A DNA stretch of 6,997 nt from the NCBI GenBank assembly GCA_024763185.1, contig JANTFY010000121.1, positions 1 through 6,997 on the forward strand, read 5' to 3'. The stretch is from Gammaproteobacteria bacterium (GTDB lineage Bacteria; Pseudomonadota; Gammaproteobacteria; GCA-001735895). The notes under the pieces are model-generated. The model was given only the letters and a program-made list of their open reading frames with translations, was not told the DNA's origin and did no database searches. Shown here piece after piece: positions 6,195 through 6,997 of the stretch; position 1 is the stretch's first letter; each line of letters begins with the position of its first letter. Made by a program: the position numbers and the translations under genes.

Positions 6195-6222
6195 TTGACG
6201 AGCAAAAGAATGTGCTTATAAT
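6195..6222 (+). promoter_or_regulatory. rRNA operon promoter P1
   Basis: TTGACG (6195-6200, 5 of 6) and TATAAT (6217-6222, 6 of 6) are separated by 16 bases, the short spacer typical of enterobacterial rrn P1 promoters. The bases after the -10 are GCGCGCC, a GC-rich discriminator of the kind that makes rRNA promoters sensitive to ppGpp/DksA and initiating nucleotide levels. Initiation is expected near 6230, about 375 bases before the 16S gene. Confidence 0.88.
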
Positions 6223-6308
6223 GCGCGCCTCGTTCAGACGAACCGGTTGAGTTTTTAACTAAGCTGAGCCGGGTAAGAGGTTTTAGAACCTGTGGTAGAA
6301 CGAAATGG

Positions 6309-6347
6309 AATTTATTGAAAAAACAATGCTTTTTGATCAAAAAATGA
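6309..6347 (+). promoter_or_regulatory. A/T-tract region upstream of P2 (UP-like, possibly curved)
   Basis: Tracts of A (6318-6323), T (6330-6334) and A (6339-6344) lie with centres about 10-11 bases apart just before the P2 -35 box. The spacing is close to one helical turn, which can give intrinsic curvature, and the composition suits an UP element. Both roles are inferred. Confidence 0.45.
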
Positions 6348-6375
6348 TTGACAAGTGCTGAAGATTCAATATAAT
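6348..6375 (+). promoter_or_regulatory. rRNA operon promoter P2 with consensus hexamers
   Basis: TTGACA (6348-6353) and TATAAT (6370-6375) both match the sigma-70 consensus exactly, with a 16-base spacer. The following TTCCGCCCC is partly GC-rich. The -10 boxes of P1 and P2 are 153 bases apart, comparable with the tandem rrn promoters of E. coli. Initiation is expected near 6382, right at the first leader hairpin. Confidence 0.88.
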
Positions 6376-6382
6376 TTCCGCC

Positions 6383-6434
6383 CCTGTTTTCGAACAGGCC
6401 TTCTTGATTGAAGGGCATCAGGTGTTCCCTGGTG
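6383..6434 (+). other. Three consecutive hairpins in the rRNA leader
   Basis: Hairpin 1 is CCTGTT-TTCG-AACAGG (6383-6398), a perfect 6-bp stem with a UUCG loop. Hairpin 2 directly abuts it: CCTTC (6399-6403) and GAAGG (6410-6414) around six bases. Hairpin 3 pairs CATCAGG (6416-6422) with CCTGGTG (6428-6434), seven pairs including one G-U, around five bases. They sit between P2 and boxA, the place of the boxB-like stem in E. coli rRNA leaders, and probably belong to the antitermination/leader-folding region. Confidence 0.65.
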
Positions 6435-6438
6435 GATA

Positions 6439-6452
6439 GATCTTTAATAATT
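6439..6452 (+). promoter_or_regulatory. boxA antitermination element of the rRNA leader
   Basis: GATCTTTAATAATT aligns with the E. coli rrn boxA region GCTCTTTAACAATT with differences at three positions. boxA RNA binds NusB-NusE (S10) and lets RNA polymerase transcribe the long rRNA operon without Rho termination. The position, downstream of the hairpins and shortly before boxC, is as expected. The C-to-T change within the core is unusual compared with E. coli. Confidence 0.72.
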
Positions 6453-6465
6453 GATTAGGTAATTT

Positions 6466-6476
6466 GTGTGGGCGCT
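6466..6476 (+). promoter_or_regulatory. boxC-like element of the rRNA leader
   Basis: GTGTGGGCGCT matches the E. coli rrn leader boxC GTGTGGGCACT at 10 of 11 bases and lies at nearly the same distance downstream of boxA. It is a GT-rich conserved part of the leader, connected with antitermination complex assembly and 30S maturation. Confidence 0.72.
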
Positions 6477-6577
6477 CATTTCGATTATGTAGTTGTACAT
6501 GATGAATTGAGTGACCAAAACACTACGTTAATTTTTACGTAATTTGTCAAGGTTAACTCTCTTCAACAAAAATGTTA

Positions 6578-6595
6578 TACGGTTTGCTAACCGTA
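6578..6595 (+). other. Hairpin just before the mature 16S 5' end
   Basis: TACGGTT (6578-6584) and AACCGTA (6589-6595) form a perfect 7-bp stem with the loop TGCT. It ends ten bases before the predicted 16S start. It may be a local fold of the leader or compete with the long stem formed by both flanks of 16S; the 3' flank is outside the window. Confidence 0.55.
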
Positions 6596-6605
6596 AAATA
6601 GCTTT

Positions 6606-6997
<392 letters not shown>

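Noticed and set aside
6023..6418. Minus-strand open frame through the tyrS end and the rRNA promoter region
   Set aside because: It runs antisense to the S4 domain and then through both rRNA promoters; the translation resembles no protein and composition alone explains it.

Overview
The window is an ordinary, well-conserved chromosomal region of a gammaproteobacterium that runs into the start of a ribosomal RNA operon. The gene order DUF6776 protein - bactofilin - erpA - (extra outer-membrane gene) - anmK - M23 endopeptidase - tyrS - 16S rRNA matches, as I recall it, the PA0663-PA0668 to rRNA arrangement of Pseudomonas. The 16S fragment, the moderate base composition and the protein sequences suggest a marine-type gammaproteobacterium near Pseudomonadales/Cellvibrionales. 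The rank below class is a guess from memory.

Layout. Positions 1-1037 (+) hold the end of a coiled-coil DUF6776 protein and a bactofilin, coupled by a one-base stop/start overlap. Then comes erpA (1101-1484, +), an A-type iron-sulfur carrier. It is preceded by a 25-base element that fits the IscR type 1 operator consensus almost completely and overlaps a likely -35 box. A perfect 22-bp inverted repeat (1494-1542) ends erpA and the convergent TIGR04219-like outer-membrane barrel gene (1559-2296, -). Upstream of that, also on the minus strand, are anmK (2358-3482) and a mepM-like M23 peptidase (3492-4901), 9 bp apart. A 65-bp divergent gap separates mepM from tyrS (4967-6166, +), a type 2 tyrosyl-tRNA synthetase. 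Positions 6167-6605 have no gene but are dense in rRNA control signals: an A-rich UP-like stretch, promoter P1 with a GC-rich discriminator, promoter P2 with consensus hexamers, three consecutive hairpins, boxA and boxC elements, and a hairpin just before the 16S gene. The 16S rRNA begins near 6606 and is cut by the window end.

How the genes work together. AnmK (recycling of anhydro-MurNAc), the M23 endopeptidase (cleavage of peptidoglycan cross-links) and the bactofilin (a membrane-linked scaffold often tied to wall shape) form a cell-wall theme. ErpA supplies Fe-S clusters and appears to be under IscR control. TyrS and the rRNA operon are translation genes. I see no phage, transposon, CRISPR, defence or biosynthetic system and no convincing sign of a new biological system. 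The best observations are the IscR-type operator, the rRNA leader architecture and the outer-membrane gene placed between erpA and anmK.
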